Both the position numbers and the translations under genes were made by a program. From JAJKIP01 sp040509055 (GTDB lineage: Bacteria > Bacteroidota > Bacteroidia > Chitinophagales > Chitinophagaceae), in NCBI GenBank assembly GCA_040509055.1, contig JBEVLT010000456.1:1-15053 (forward strand): a stretch of DNA of 15,053 nt, given 5' to 3'. How positions within the stretch are numbered: position 1 is the stretch's first letter; the number at the start of each line of letters is the position of its first letter. Shown piece by piece: positions 1-5,937 of the stretch. The notes beneath the pieces were generated by a model. The model searched no databases, was not told where the DNA came from, and was given only the letters and a program-made list of their open reading frames with translations.

Positions 1-1
1 A

Positions 2-154
2 ACAGCGTTCCTGTATGATGAAAACGAGCAACTGAAAGCCGTTTCAGGTCTATCTCCTGACGGGTATTCTGTCGAAGAGTTTATCAGTTTATATCCCCGG
101 TTCCTGGATAAATATCCCTACTACAAAAACGGCGTAATGCTCCCGGCCCCTTAA
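2..154 (+). CDS. C-terminal end of an unidentified protein (partial)
   Basis: An open frame enters from the left edge and runs 50 codons to a TAA at 152-154. The visible tail reads as a soluble, aromatic-rich, charged segment with residues such as DENEQLKAVSG near the start and FLDKYPYYKNG before the end. It contains no membrane segment or motif I can name. The start and most of the protein lie outside the window, so no function is assigned. It is read in the same direction as the next gene, whose likely GTG start lies 20 bases after this stop. Confidence 0.6.
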   Translation, partial: TAFLYDENEQLKAVSGLSPDGYSVEEFISLYPRFLDKYPYYKNGVMLPAP

Positions 155-174
155 TTCACATAAATATTTCAGAA

Positions 175-681
175 GTGACAAAAACGATCCGCCGGCAACT
201 GACCTTATTTGTGAGTGAAGCAGATGCCATAGCCATTGAAACCATCCGGCACCGGTATAACCCGGAACAAAGCCGCCTGATCAGCAGCCATGTCACCCTC
301 TGCCGGGAGGACGAGATAGCCAACCTCGAAAAAGTGGTGGAGAACCTGCGCGGACTAAGGCGGGCGGCTCTTTGCGTATCTTTTGGCCCGGCAAAACGGG
401 TGGATAATGGCAAAGGCGTGCTGATCCCGGGCCATGGAGCCAATGCTGATTTTCATCAGCTAAGACAGGAAGTTTTGAAAGGTGTACAGGATGTCCCGGT
501 CCGGCCCGAACCGCATATCACGCTGATGCACCCGGGGAACTCGGCGTGTACCGATGTCATCTTTGAAGAAATAGCAGCGGTTGATCTGCCCGCCCGGCTT
601 AATTTTCATGCCATCTCGCTGATCGAACAGGTGAATGGCGGAGCCTGGAAAACCCTGGAGCGGTTTGCCTTTACAGTTTAA
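175..681 (+). CDS. 2'-5' RNA ligase / 2H phosphoesterase family protein
   Basis: This 168-residue protein carries two H-x-T motifs typical of the 2H phosphoesterase superfamily: HVT at residues 39-41 and HIT at 114-116. They sit about 75 residues apart, each following a short strand, as expected for the bilobal active site of LigT/YjcG-type proteins. The family acts on 2',5'- or cyclic phosphodiester bonds in RNA or small nucleotides; the actual substrate here cannot be read from the sequence. The length is normal for the family and no signal peptide is seen, so it should be cytoplasmic. The start is GTG at 175; no in-frame ATG lies close by and the open frame fits the family from the N-terminal strand RQLTLFV onward. 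Family assignment is firm, specificity unknown. Confidence 0.85.
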   Translation: MTKTIRRQLTLFVSEADAIAIETIRHRYNPEQSRLISSHVTLCREDEIANLEKVVENLRGLRRAALCVSFGPAKRVDNGKGVLIPGHGANADFHQLRQEVLKGVQDVPVRPEPHITLMHPGNSACTDVIFEEIAAVDLPARLNFHAISLIEQVNGGAWKTLERFAFTV

Positions 682-937
682 ACAGGTCTCAACGGCACGA
701 AGGCTTCAGTTTTGTACATTCGGCAATCACCTGACGCTTATGCGTATCTGTCTTAACCTCCATCGGTGATCTGACCGTTTGCAGGACATGCTGAAGGATA
801 GAAATAGCAGGAATAAAGCGCACAGATCCGGGCGATCCTACCTTCCGCAAAAACCCTGGTGGAAATTCTGGTCATGAAACCGGGTGCTTTTATAATGAGC
901 TTTCAATTGCGAACCTGGTCATTCCTTTTTTTACTTC
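682..937. other. gene-poor intergenic stretch
   Basis: About 330 bases separate the 2H phosphoesterase gene from the blaI-like gene; this entry covers the part before the palindromes. I see no convincing gene in it. A 29-codon frame (788-877, ending PWWKFWS) has no recognisable relatives or start signal that I can support. A TACATTCG at 715-722 resembles a -7 promoter element with one mismatch, but no ORF follows it closely. The stretch turns AT-rich toward its right end, where the regulatory region of the next operon begins. Confidence 0.5.
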
Positions 938-953
938 CGGAAAATATTTTCCG
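938..953. repeat. perfect 16-bp palindrome CGGAAAATATTTTCCG
   Basis: Bases 938-953 are an exact inverted repeat with no spacer, centred about 31 bases upstream of the first BlaI-type dyad. It could be a binding site for a dimeric regulator or a short hairpin. There is no T-run after it, so it is unlikely to be a terminator. Its half-sites differ from the GAACTA/TAGTTC half-sites of the two downstream dyads, so if it is an operator it probably serves another protein. Confidence 0.4.
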
Positions 954-961
954 ATAAAAAT

Positions 962-992
962 TTTGTTGAACTAAAAAGATAGTTTAATATTG
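962..992 (+). promoter_or_regulatory. putative Bacteroidota-type promoter of the blaI-like operon
   Basis: TTTG at 962-965 is followed after 19 bases by TAATATTG at 985-992. This fits the Bacteroidota pattern of a -33 TTTG and a -7 TAnnTTTG with one mismatch. Transcription would begin near 997-1000, giving a leader of only about ten bases before the ATG at 1010. The element is interleaved with the two dyads described next, as expected for an autorepressed operon. The assignment rests on motif match only. Confidence 0.4.
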
Positions 993-1010
993 AACTATAA
1001 TTATAGTTCA
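966..1010. promoter_or_regulatory. twin dyad operator, probably for the BlaI-type repressor
   Basis: Two inverted repeats share the half-site GAACTA/TAGTTC. The first is TTGAACTA (966-973), six bases, then TAGTTTAA (980-987), with one mismatch. The second, at 991-1010, is a perfect 20-bp palindrome, TGAACTATAATTATAGTTCA, whose last base is the A of the start codon. Their centres are about 24 bases apart. BlaI/MecI repressors bind dyads over their own promoter, so binding by the adjacent gene product is the natural inference. The sequence is not the TACAnnTGTA core of Gram-positive BlaI/CopY operators. Confidence 0.65.
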
Positions 1011-1372
1011 TGAAATCATTGACCAAGGCCGAAGAGCAGGTGATGAAAGTGCTCTGGAAACTGGAAGGAGGTCTGCTGATGGAGATTGTAGAGCAGATGC
1101 CGAAACCGCAACCTCACAAGAACACGGTGGCCACGATCCTCAAGACCATGGTGGATAAAGGCTTTGTGGAAACCGAAAACGTAGGCCGTTTTTTCCGCTA
1201 CCGGCCGCTTATTACCAAAGACGAATATTCCGCTGCAACCCTGTCGAATGTAGCTGCGGGATATTTCAATGGCTCGTTTGCCAGCGTGGTTTCGTTTCTT
1301 GTAGACGAAAATAAATTATCTGTAAAAGAGCTGGAGCTTTTGCTGCAGCAAATCAGGAAAACTAAAAAATAA
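1010..1372 (+). CDS. BlaI/MecI/CopY family transcriptional repressor
   Basis: This 120-residue protein has the N-terminal winged helix of the BlaI/MecI family. The opening LTKAEEQVMKVLW is the usual first helix, the recognition-helix region is HKNTVATILKTMVDKGF (about 36-52), and the wing follows with a GRFFRYRPL segment. The C-terminal half (about 70-120) is the helical dimerisation region, where family members are cleaved by the partner protease upon induction. Length is typical. It is followed after only three bases by the M56 peptidase gene, the standard repressor and sensor-protease arrangement, so the two should be co-transcribed. The palindromes overlapping its start suggest autorepression. 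What signal it responds to, beta-lactam or other envelope stress, is not shown; no beta-lactamase gene is visible in the window. Confidence 0.9.
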   Translation: MKSLTKAEEQVMKVLWKLEGGLLMEIVEQMPKPQPHKNTVATILKTMVDKGFVETENVGRFFRYRPLITKDEYSAATLSNVAAGYFNGSFASVVSFLVDENKLSVKELELLLQQIRKTKK

Positions 1373-1375
1373 GAC

Positions 1376-2728
1376 ATGGGAATCCTGGCAGCTTACCTCA
1401 TCAAAGCCATAGTGGCCAGCGGCCTGCTGTATGGCTATTACCTCCTGGCGCTCCGGAATAAGAAGTTTCATGCGTACAACCGCTTTTACCTGCTGGCAGC
1501 GGTGATCCTTAGCCTGATCATTCCTTTTGCCGGCTTTGGCTGGCTGTCGGTCGATGCACCGCAGCATAGCGGGCTGGGCGGGGTGGTAAACAGTATTCAG
1601 TCGCCCGCCACCAATCAATTGTTTACAGTGAGCAACCTGCTGGCCGGCGCCGGTATCCTGGTCAGCCTGTTCTTACTCTTTCTTTTGCTGGGAAGAATAG
1701 GATGGATCTACAAGATCCGTCACAATAACCCCCGCACAAAAATGAAGGAATTTACCCTTGTGGAAACGGACCTCCCGCAGGCGCCTTTTTCTTTCTTCAC
1801 CAACCTGTTCTGGAAACAGGGGCTTTCGGCAACCGATATTCATGGCGCCAGGATCTTCAGCCACGAGCTGGCGCATATCCGGCAAAGGCATAGCTATGAT
1901 AAGCTGTTCGGGCAGCTGGTCTGCTGCCTGTGCTGGATAAACCCTTTTTACTGGCTGATGCAAAAAGAGCTGGCTACGATCCATGAGTTCCTGGCTGATG
2001 CAGAGGCTGTGGAAGAAGGGGATACCGAAGCCTTTGCCGCCATGTTGCTGCGGACGCACAATGATGGCCGTTATCTTTCACCGTCTCATCCATTTTTTAA
2101 TTCATCTATAAAACGACGTTTGTTTATGATCAGTCAATCCAACAAAACCTCTTCTTCTTACTGGAGAAGGGTAGTGGCCCTGCCGGTTGCCTTAGGGGTG
2201 CTGGCCCTGTTGTCCGTAACGCTGAAAGCCAATACTGCTACGGAAGCGCCTGTAAAACTATTGTTACAACCCGCAGCTGACACGGTTCCCAAAGCGGCAG
2301 CAACACCTCCTGCCGCGCCCGCAAAGCAACCTGAAACCATCACTGTAACAGGTTATAAACGTGATAACGCGACCGGCCCTGTTTCTGTAAACGTGCAAGC
2401 CCGTCCAAAGGCCAGCCCGCAGGAAGTGGTCGTGATCGGGCGAAAAGCAGATGACAAAATAACCCCGGTAACGGTAGAAGGGCATCAGCTGGAAAAGCCG
2501 TCGCCGGAGCCCGTTACGGTGGTTGGACATCGCACCGGCACACAGGTGCCTGAAGCGATAACCGAGGTGAAAGTGGAGGCCAAACCAGCCCCCAAAACGA
2601 TTACCGTCGTAGGTCATAAAATTGAGCCCAAACCGACTACGAAGGTTATTCCTGTAACTCCTGTTACCGGACAACCGATTGGCGCACAGGCGCCGGCAGC
2701 AGGTGATAAAACGGAGAAAAAGCCTTAA
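1376..2728 (+). CDS. M56 (BlaR1-like) membrane metallopeptidase with a TonB-box-like repeat tail
   Basis: This is a 450-residue integral membrane protease, the sensor partner of the upstream BlaI-type repressor. Hydrophobic segments lie at about 5-25, 37-58, 86-108, a weaker one at 180-196, and 264-283. The zinc site is HELAH (163-167), with a downstream HEFLAD (203-208) that supplies the third ligand, as in BlaR1/MecR1. The family cleaves or triggers cleavage of the repressor when the extracytoplasmic part senses a ligand. Here there is no penicillin-binding domain. Instead, about 165 residues after the last membrane segment form a low-complexity, proline- and lysine-rich tail with five related short repeats (ETITVTGYK, EVVVIGRK, PVTVEGHQ, PVTVVGHR, KTITVVGHK). 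Other Bacteroidota M56 proteins carry C-terminal TonB or plug-like domains in this place. The signal is unknown. Confidence 0.88.
   Translation: MGILAAYLIKAIVASGLLYGYYLLALRNKKFHAYNRFYLLAAVILSLIIPFAGFGWLSVDAPQHSGLGGVVNSIQSPATNQLFTVSNLLAGAGILVSLFLLFLLLGRIGWIYKIRHNNPRTKMKEFTLVETDLPQAPFSFFTNLFWKQGLSATDIHGARIFSHELAHIRQRHSYDKLFGQLVCCLCWINPFYWLMQKELATIHEFLADAEAVEEGDTEAFAAMLLRTHNDGRYLSPSHPFFNSSIKRRLFMISQSNKTSSSYWRRVVALPVALGVLALLSVTLKANTATEAPVKLLLQPAADTVPKAAATPPAAPAKQPETITVTGYKRDNATGPVSVNVQARPKASPQEVVVIGRKADDKITPVTVEGHQLEKPSPEPVTVVGHRTGTQVPEAITEVKVEAKPAPKTITVVGHKIEPKPTTKVIPVTPVTGQPIGAQAPAAGDKTEKKP
2333..2620 (+). repeat. five degenerate TonB-box-like protein repeats in the M56 tail
   Basis: Within residues 320-415 of the M56 protein, five copies of a short pattern, roughly [ILV]-[TV]-V-x-G-[HYR]-[KRQ], are separated by proline- and lysine-rich spacers of about 7-25 residues. 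The copies are at about 320-328, 350-357, 364-371, 379-386 and 407-415. They are diverged at DNA level, so this is an old protein repeat and not a recent tandem duplication. The first copy closely resembles a TonB box (ETITVTA type) and the second the linker EVVVxG before plug domains of Bacteroidota TonB-dependent receptors. Confidence 0.6.
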
Positions 2729-2752
2729 GAAAATACAATATTGTTTGTGTGT

Positions 2753-2791
2753 GAGACAGCTGTACCAACTGTGCAGCTGTCTCTTTTTTTT
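2753..2791 (+). terminator. strong intrinsic terminator after the blaI-M56 operon
   Basis: GAGACAGCTG (2753-2762) and CAGCTGTCTC (2774-2783) form a perfect 10-bp stem around an 11-base loop, followed directly by eight T residues (2784-2791). It lies 25 bases past the M56 stop codon and 45 bases before the DUF1877 start, so it separates the regulatory operon from the next gene. Confidence 0.92.
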
Positions 2792-2822
2792 GTAACGGTG
2801 AATGCTGGTGACAGGGAATGTA

Positions 2823-2830
2823 TACATTTA
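2823..2830 (+). promoter_or_regulatory. possible -7 element next to the DUF1877 start
   Basis: TACATTTA matches the Bacteroidota -7 consensus TAnnTTTG at all but the last base. It ends five bases before the ATG at 2836. If real, the message would be leaderless or nearly so. No TTTG lies at the expected 19-21 bases upstream (the nearest is about 30 away), so support is partial. Confidence 0.3.
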
Positions 2831-2835
2831 CAGCC

Positions 2836-3381
2836 ATGAGCATGAACCTGACCCTGACCACGGTTTCGGATGAAGATATCGAAGCTGTTGCCGCTGAGCC
2901 GGCCAGGCTTGGCATTCTGCATTACGGAGAATTGTCCGATCCGGATGCGCTGGAAGAAGATGAGCGGGAGGAACTGCTGCAGTGGACGCCGGTGAGTGTG
3001 AAAGAAACCTTTGAAGTGGAAGGCAGTTTCCAGGCACTGCACTACCTGCTCACCGGTGAAACGGAATGGAATACCGGCTCTTTTCCCCTGAACTTCCTGA
3101 CCGGGCAACGCCTGGCCATCGGCGAGATCGGCTGGGGCAAAGTAAATTTTTATACCGCTGCTGAGGTAAAGGCTATTGCTGCTGTCCTGGATGAAGCAGA
3201 CCTGCACAAAACGGTTGCCCGGTACGATCCCGTATTTTTTAATGAAAAAAAGATATACCCACGGGGATATACCTGGGTGGAAGCGGACCGGGGGTCGTTG
3301 TTGGATAAGCTTGGATCGCTCCGGGATTTTATCCATCAAACGGCGGCAGATAACAAGGGCCTGTACCGGACTGTTGTATAA
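2836..3381 (+). CDS. DUF1877 family (YfbM-like) protein
   Basis: This 181-residue cytoplasmic protein matches the DUF1877/YfbM family: the opening MSMNLTLTTVSDEDI, the central LHYLLTG (68-74), the EIGWGKVNFYTAAEVK block (97-112) and the C-terminal YTWVEA...LRDFI...NKGL region all have the family layout. The function of the family is not established. The frame is open six codons further up, to an ATG at 2818, but family members begin with MSM-type sequence and a -7-like element overlaps the longer version, so 2836 is preferred. The gene stands alone after the strong terminator and has no signal peptide or membrane segment. Confidence 0.82.
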   Translation: MSMNLTLTTVSDEDIEAVAAEPARLGILHYGELSDPDALEEDEREELLQWTPVSVKETFEVEGSFQALHYLLTGETEWNTGSFPLNFLTGQRLAIGEIGWGKVNFYTAAEVKAIAAVLDEADLHKTVARYDPVFFNEKKIYPRGYTWVEADRGSLLDKLGSLRDFIHQTAADNKGLYRTVV

Positions 3382-3423
3382 GCGGACCTGATGCAGGCCA
3401 GTTGATCTAATAACCGAACCTGA

Positions 3424-3801
3424 ATGATGAAAGCGATGAAGCATAAAGCCATTTCGATGCGCCCGTTTATCGGCGCCAGGGATTTTAATGTATCGCGTAG
3501 TTTTTACCGCGACCTGGGTTTTGAAGAAAAAGTGCTGGCGCCCAACCTGTCGTATTTCACTGCCCAGGGGCTGGGATTTTATTTGCAGGATGCCTATGTA
3601 AAAGACTGGATCGATAACCTGATGCTTTTCCTGGAAGTAGAAGACGTGGACCAGTACTGGAACGAACTGGTGGCGCTGGACCTGCCGGGTAAATATGAAC
3701 AGGTGCGGCTCACGCCGATCCGAACGGATTACTGGGGCCGGGAATGTTTTTTACATGATCCTTCGGGCATACTCTGGCATTTCGGGCAATTTTTTAAATA
3801 G
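3424..3801 (+). CDS. VOC superfamily (glyoxalase/bleomycin-resistance-like) protein
   Basis: This single-module 125-residue protein has the vicinal-oxygen-chelate fold. It shows the ARDFNVSRSFYRDLGFE opening strand and helix (18-34), the middle MLFLEVEDVDQYW segment and the terminal ECFLHDPSGILWHFGQ strand pair, which is the usual VOC ending. The normal His/Glu metal ligands are not all evident, so it may be a ligand-binding type (as in bleomycin-binding proteins) and not an enzyme; this is inference. Length is typical for a one-domain dimeric VOC protein. Three in-frame ATGs (3424, 3427, 3436) could start it. It follows the DUF1877 gene by 42 bases in the same direction with no terminator between, so they may share a message. 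Substrate unknown. Confidence 0.8.
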   Translation: MMKAMKHKAISMRPFIGARDFNVSRSFYRDLGFEEKVLAPNLSYFTAQGLGFYLQDAYVKDWIDNLMLFLEVEDVDQYWNELVALDLPGKYEQVRLTPIRTDYWGRECFLHDPSGILWHFGQFFK

Positions 3802-3845
3802 TAATTTTCCGCAACAAAAGCAGGTGCTGAACATTAATTATAACT

Positions 3846-4022
3846 ATGAAACAGTATAGAAATCTGCTCGTTCTGACCGGGATGGCTGTTTGTACCATAG
3901 GCCAGCTCCTTTCGCATTTTAGCCACATGCCTGATTTTCCTGCCGGCCTGATCCAGGGTGGCGGTATCGGCCTGCTGATCCTGGCCCTGATCGGGCGCCG
4001 ATACAAGACTGATAAGGTCTGA
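3846..4022 (+). CDS. small two-helix membrane protein (58 aa)
   Basis: An ATG at 3846 opens a 58-codon frame ending in TGA at 4020-4022. The product has a basic N-terminus (MKQYRN), a hydrophobic helix at about 6-24, a short HFSHMPDFP turn, a second glycine-rich hydrophobic helix at about 33-50, and a basic end RRYKTDKV. The pattern of two helices with positive charge at both ends suggests an inner-membrane hairpin with both termini in the cytoplasm. It is a plausible real gene because the hydrophobic and charged parts are ordered, it fills the space between two genes without overlap, and it has a clean ATG. I do not recognise the family. It might be transcribed with the VOC gene 44 bases upstream, or from a local promoter (TAATTTTC at 3802-3809). 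Confidence 0.6.
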   Translation: MKQYRNLLVLTGMAVCTIGQLLSHFSHMPDFPAGLIQGGGIGLLILALIGRRYKTDKV

Positions 4023-4040
4023 CAGGCACATGTGATGGTA

Positions 4041-4048
4041 TACATTTG
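4041..4048 (+). promoter_or_regulatory. perfect -7 element TACATTTG
   Basis: TACATTTG matches the Bacteroidota -7 consensus TAnnTTTG exactly. A TCTG at 4018-4021 sits 19 bases upstream where TTTG would be expected. The next gene on this strand, the S41 peptidase, begins about 180 bases later, so this would give a long 5' leader. I saw no other ORF for it to serve. Confidence 0.4.
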
Positions 4049-4229
4049 CCCGGGCCAAAGTATCTGCTGTAACGATATATTGCTATGTTCCTATATGTCT
4101 ATGTGACTATTTTTTAATTCACCGGTTTATACGACTTACACACCGGATCCCCCAATTCATCCCGTTCAGGCCTGTTCATCCGGCCGCCGCCGGGTATCAT
4201 TGCAGTTCAGTCGCTCTTAAACACAATAC

Positions 4230-5240
4230 ATGAGATTGAAACTGCTTGTTTTTTCCGTATTTCTTTTATCAGTAACACCTGCTGTTTTTGGCCAGTTGCC
4301 CGACTCGGTCCGGGCGCATATCGACAGCAGCCTCGCCATCCTGAAGGCCCATTCACTCTATGGCAATAAAGTGGCGTGGCCGGAGATCGAAAAACAGGTA
4401 TACGATAAAGCCCGCACGGCTACTGCAAAAGCACAAACCTTTGAAGCGCTGAGCATCGCCTTCGAAGCCCTCGGCGACAAGCATGCCGCTTATTACCAGT
4501 ATGACGACGAGTATAAGGTGGCGAACCCGGGTTTGCTGTCGCGTTACTCCGATTCCATCAAAGCTGCCTGGAGCAGGGGACCGCGTATTCTCAGCCAGAT
4601 GATCGGTGATATCGCCTACCTCAATATACCTTTCATCGGCGTCAGCCGGCAGCAGGACATCGATAAATTCGCCAACTGGATCTACGATGCAGTAGCTGCG
4701 TTGCAGAAAAAAAATCCCAAAGGCTGGATCATCGATCTGCGGCTGAACGGCGGCGGCAATATCCGCCCGATGCTGGCGGGATTAGCACCCTTTTTCAACG
4801 ACGGCATAGTAAGCTATTATATCGACCGGGACGGGAACGCCACGGATGAAGCTGCCTTTCGCAACGGCGATTTTATCATCGACGGGGTAAGCCAGGCTAC
4901 AATAAAAAATAAAATTCCGGCTTTCAAACCGGTAAAAGTGGCCGTGCTGATCGGCCCCGGGACCGCCAGTTCCGGCGAAGGGGTAGCAGTGGTATTCGGG
5001 CAGCGCAAAAAGACGCGCTTGTTTGGTGAGCGATCGGCAGGCCTGGCCAATGCCACCAACGGATTTGTGTTCAATGACCGGCAATCCTATTACCTGATCT
5101 CGACAGCCTGTATCGGCAACAAAAAGAAAAAAGTGCTCCCGGAATACGTGATTCCCGATGTGATCATCACCGGTAACGATGCCTTTGCCAACCCGGCCGG
5201 TGATACGGTGGTGCAGGCGGCGATGCAATGGCTGAAATAA
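4230..5240 (+). CDS. S41 family peptidase, exported, without a PDZ domain
   Basis: This 336-residue protein has a clear signal peptide (about 1-21, ending VFG before QLPD). The mature part has the S41 core. ALGDKHAAYY contains the D-x-H motif with the likely catalytic His85, IIDLRLNGGGN (167-177) is the conserved glycine-rich strand, and LIGPGTASSGEG contains the likely nucleophile Ser247, three residues before Glu250. FGERSAG (265-271) follows where CtpA-type enzymes have their catalytic Lys; no Lys is there, so this resembles the tricorn-like Ser/His/Glu group. No PDZ domain is visible, consistent with the small Bacteroidota versions. It should act in the periplasm or be lipid- or surface-associated, cleaving unknown peptides. 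It is followed by the OmpA-like gene 47 bases later, which has its own promoter motif. Confidence 0.85.
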   Translation: MRLKLLVFSVFLLSVTPAVFGQLPDSVRAHIDSSLAILKAHSLYGNKVAWPEIEKQVYDKARTATAKAQTFEALSIAFEALGDKHAAYYQYDDEYKVANPGLLSRYSDSIKAAWSRGPRILSQMIGDIAYLNIPFIGVSRQQDIDKFANWIYDAVAALQKKNPKGWIIDLRLNGGGNIRPMLAGLAPFFNDGIVSYYIDRDGNATDEAAFRNGDFIIDGVSQATIKNKIPAFKPVKVAVLIGPGTASSGEGVAVVFGQRKKTRLFGERSAGLANATNGFVFNDRQSYYLISTACIGNKKKKVLPEYVIPDVIITGNDAFANPAGDTVVQAAMQWLK

Positions 5241-5273
5241 GTGCGCCGGGTCGCATCGGTCGAAAGCTATTCT

Positions 5274-5281
5274 TATATTTG
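5274..5281 (+). promoter_or_regulatory. -7 element TATATTTG just upstream of the OmpA-like gene
   Basis: TATATTTG is an exact match to TAnnTTTG and ends six bases before the ATG at 5288. A start site about seven bases downstream would coincide with the ATG at 5288, giving a leaderless message, or leave about nine bases before the second ATG at 5297. It argues against the longer reading from 5228. Confidence 0.5.
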
Positions 5282-5287
5282 GCCGGT

Positions 5288-5716
5288 ATGACCAGTATGG
5301 TTTTAAAGACCTGCCTGCTCCTGTCCATTCTTTTTACCTGCTCCGCTTCATGGGGCCAGGATACACTATCCTGTACGAAAACAGACATCGGTTATATCAA
5401 ATTCCGCAGCAACAGCAAGCGGCTGACTTTGACAACAAAGAAAAAACTGGACAGCCTGGTATTATTACTGAATGACCACCCGGGCTGCCGGGTAGTGGTC
5501 ACCACGCACGCTGCCCACCGGTGTGAGAAATGCAACGCGCTCAACTGGGATAGAATGGAAGCGATGGCACGCTACCTGGCCAAATACAGGCAGAGAGACG
5601 ACCAGATAAGCTTTTATTTTGACTTTGATGGTCATCCAAACCGGATACATCTTTCGCTGACCCCGTCGATAAACCCGGATGAAGCACCGCCGCGTCCCCA
5701 CCTGATCCGTCCATAA
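5288..5716 (+). CDS. exported divergent OmpA-like domain protein
   Basis: From the ATG at 5288 this is a 142-residue protein with a signal peptide (about 1-23, ending SASWG before QDT). The mature part follows the OmpA C-terminal pattern: a strand IGYIKFRSNS (34-43), a helix KKLDSLVLLLNDHP (52-65), a strand CRVVVTTHA (67-75), then LNWDRMEAMARYLAKY (85-100), matching the LSxxRAxxVxxYL helix. The Arg that contacts peptidoglycan (Arg89) is kept, but the usual GHTD aspartate is replaced by HAAH, and two cysteines (79 and 82) form a CEKC pair. Peptidoglycan binding is therefore doubtful. The frame is open to an ATG at 5228 that overlaps the S41 gene by 13 bases. The signal peptide and promoter motif favour 5288 (or 5297). 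The tail is proline-rich. Confidence 0.7.
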   Translation: MTSMVLKTCLLLSILFTCSASWGQDTLSCTKTDIGYIKFRSNSKRLTLTTKKKLDSLVLLLNDHPGCRVVVTTHAAHRCEKCNALNWDRMEAMARYLAKYRQRDDQISFYFDFDGHPNRIHLSLTPSINPDEAPPRPHLIRP

Positions 5717-5848
5717 CACCTGCTCGTTTCTTCGAAGTAAACAGACATGTTGTCGCTATTCCCAACGGCTGATTGTCATGTGCCGGTCAAGTTCCTCTTT
5801 TCATAAACGATTTTCCCGAACCGGCATACCCTGCCTGTTCACCCCGGA

Positions 5849-5856
5849 TAATTTTG
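5849..5856 (+). promoter_or_regulatory. -7 element of the TonB-dependent receptor gene
   Basis: TAATTTTG matches TAnnTTTG exactly and lies about 80 bases before the receptor ATG, giving a leader of roughly 75 bases. No clear -33 TTTG and no Fur-box-like dyad is visible around it, so iron control cannot be read from the sequence. Confidence 0.4.
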
Positions 5857-5937
5857 CAGCCCGTTACCATGCATGTATTTCTCAGGCATGCCGGTACGAC
5901 AACCGTTGTATAACAATCAAAACAATCATAAACGAAC

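Noticed and set aside
788..877. 29-codon frame ending PWWKFWS in the gap before the blaI-like gene
   Set aside because: Too short to judge, no recognised family and no adjacent promoter match; kept only as a remark in the intergenic entry.
3844..3859. ACTAT...ATAG dyad over the start of the 58-residue gene as a second BlaI-type operator
   Set aside because: Spacing and flanks differ from the two clear dyads at 966-1010 and the half-sites are only four to five bases, so chance is a good explanation.
5228..5287. Longer reading of the OmpA-like gene from the ATG at 5228
   Set aside because: It would put 20 extra residues before a good signal peptide, overlap the S41 gene, and contain an exact -7 promoter element.
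5865..5899. Inverted repeats around CATGCATG and GGCATGCC in the receptor leader as a riboswitch or Fur site
   Set aside because: The stem needs a three-base bulge and is only about eight pairs long; the sequence does not resemble a Fur box or a known riboswitch.
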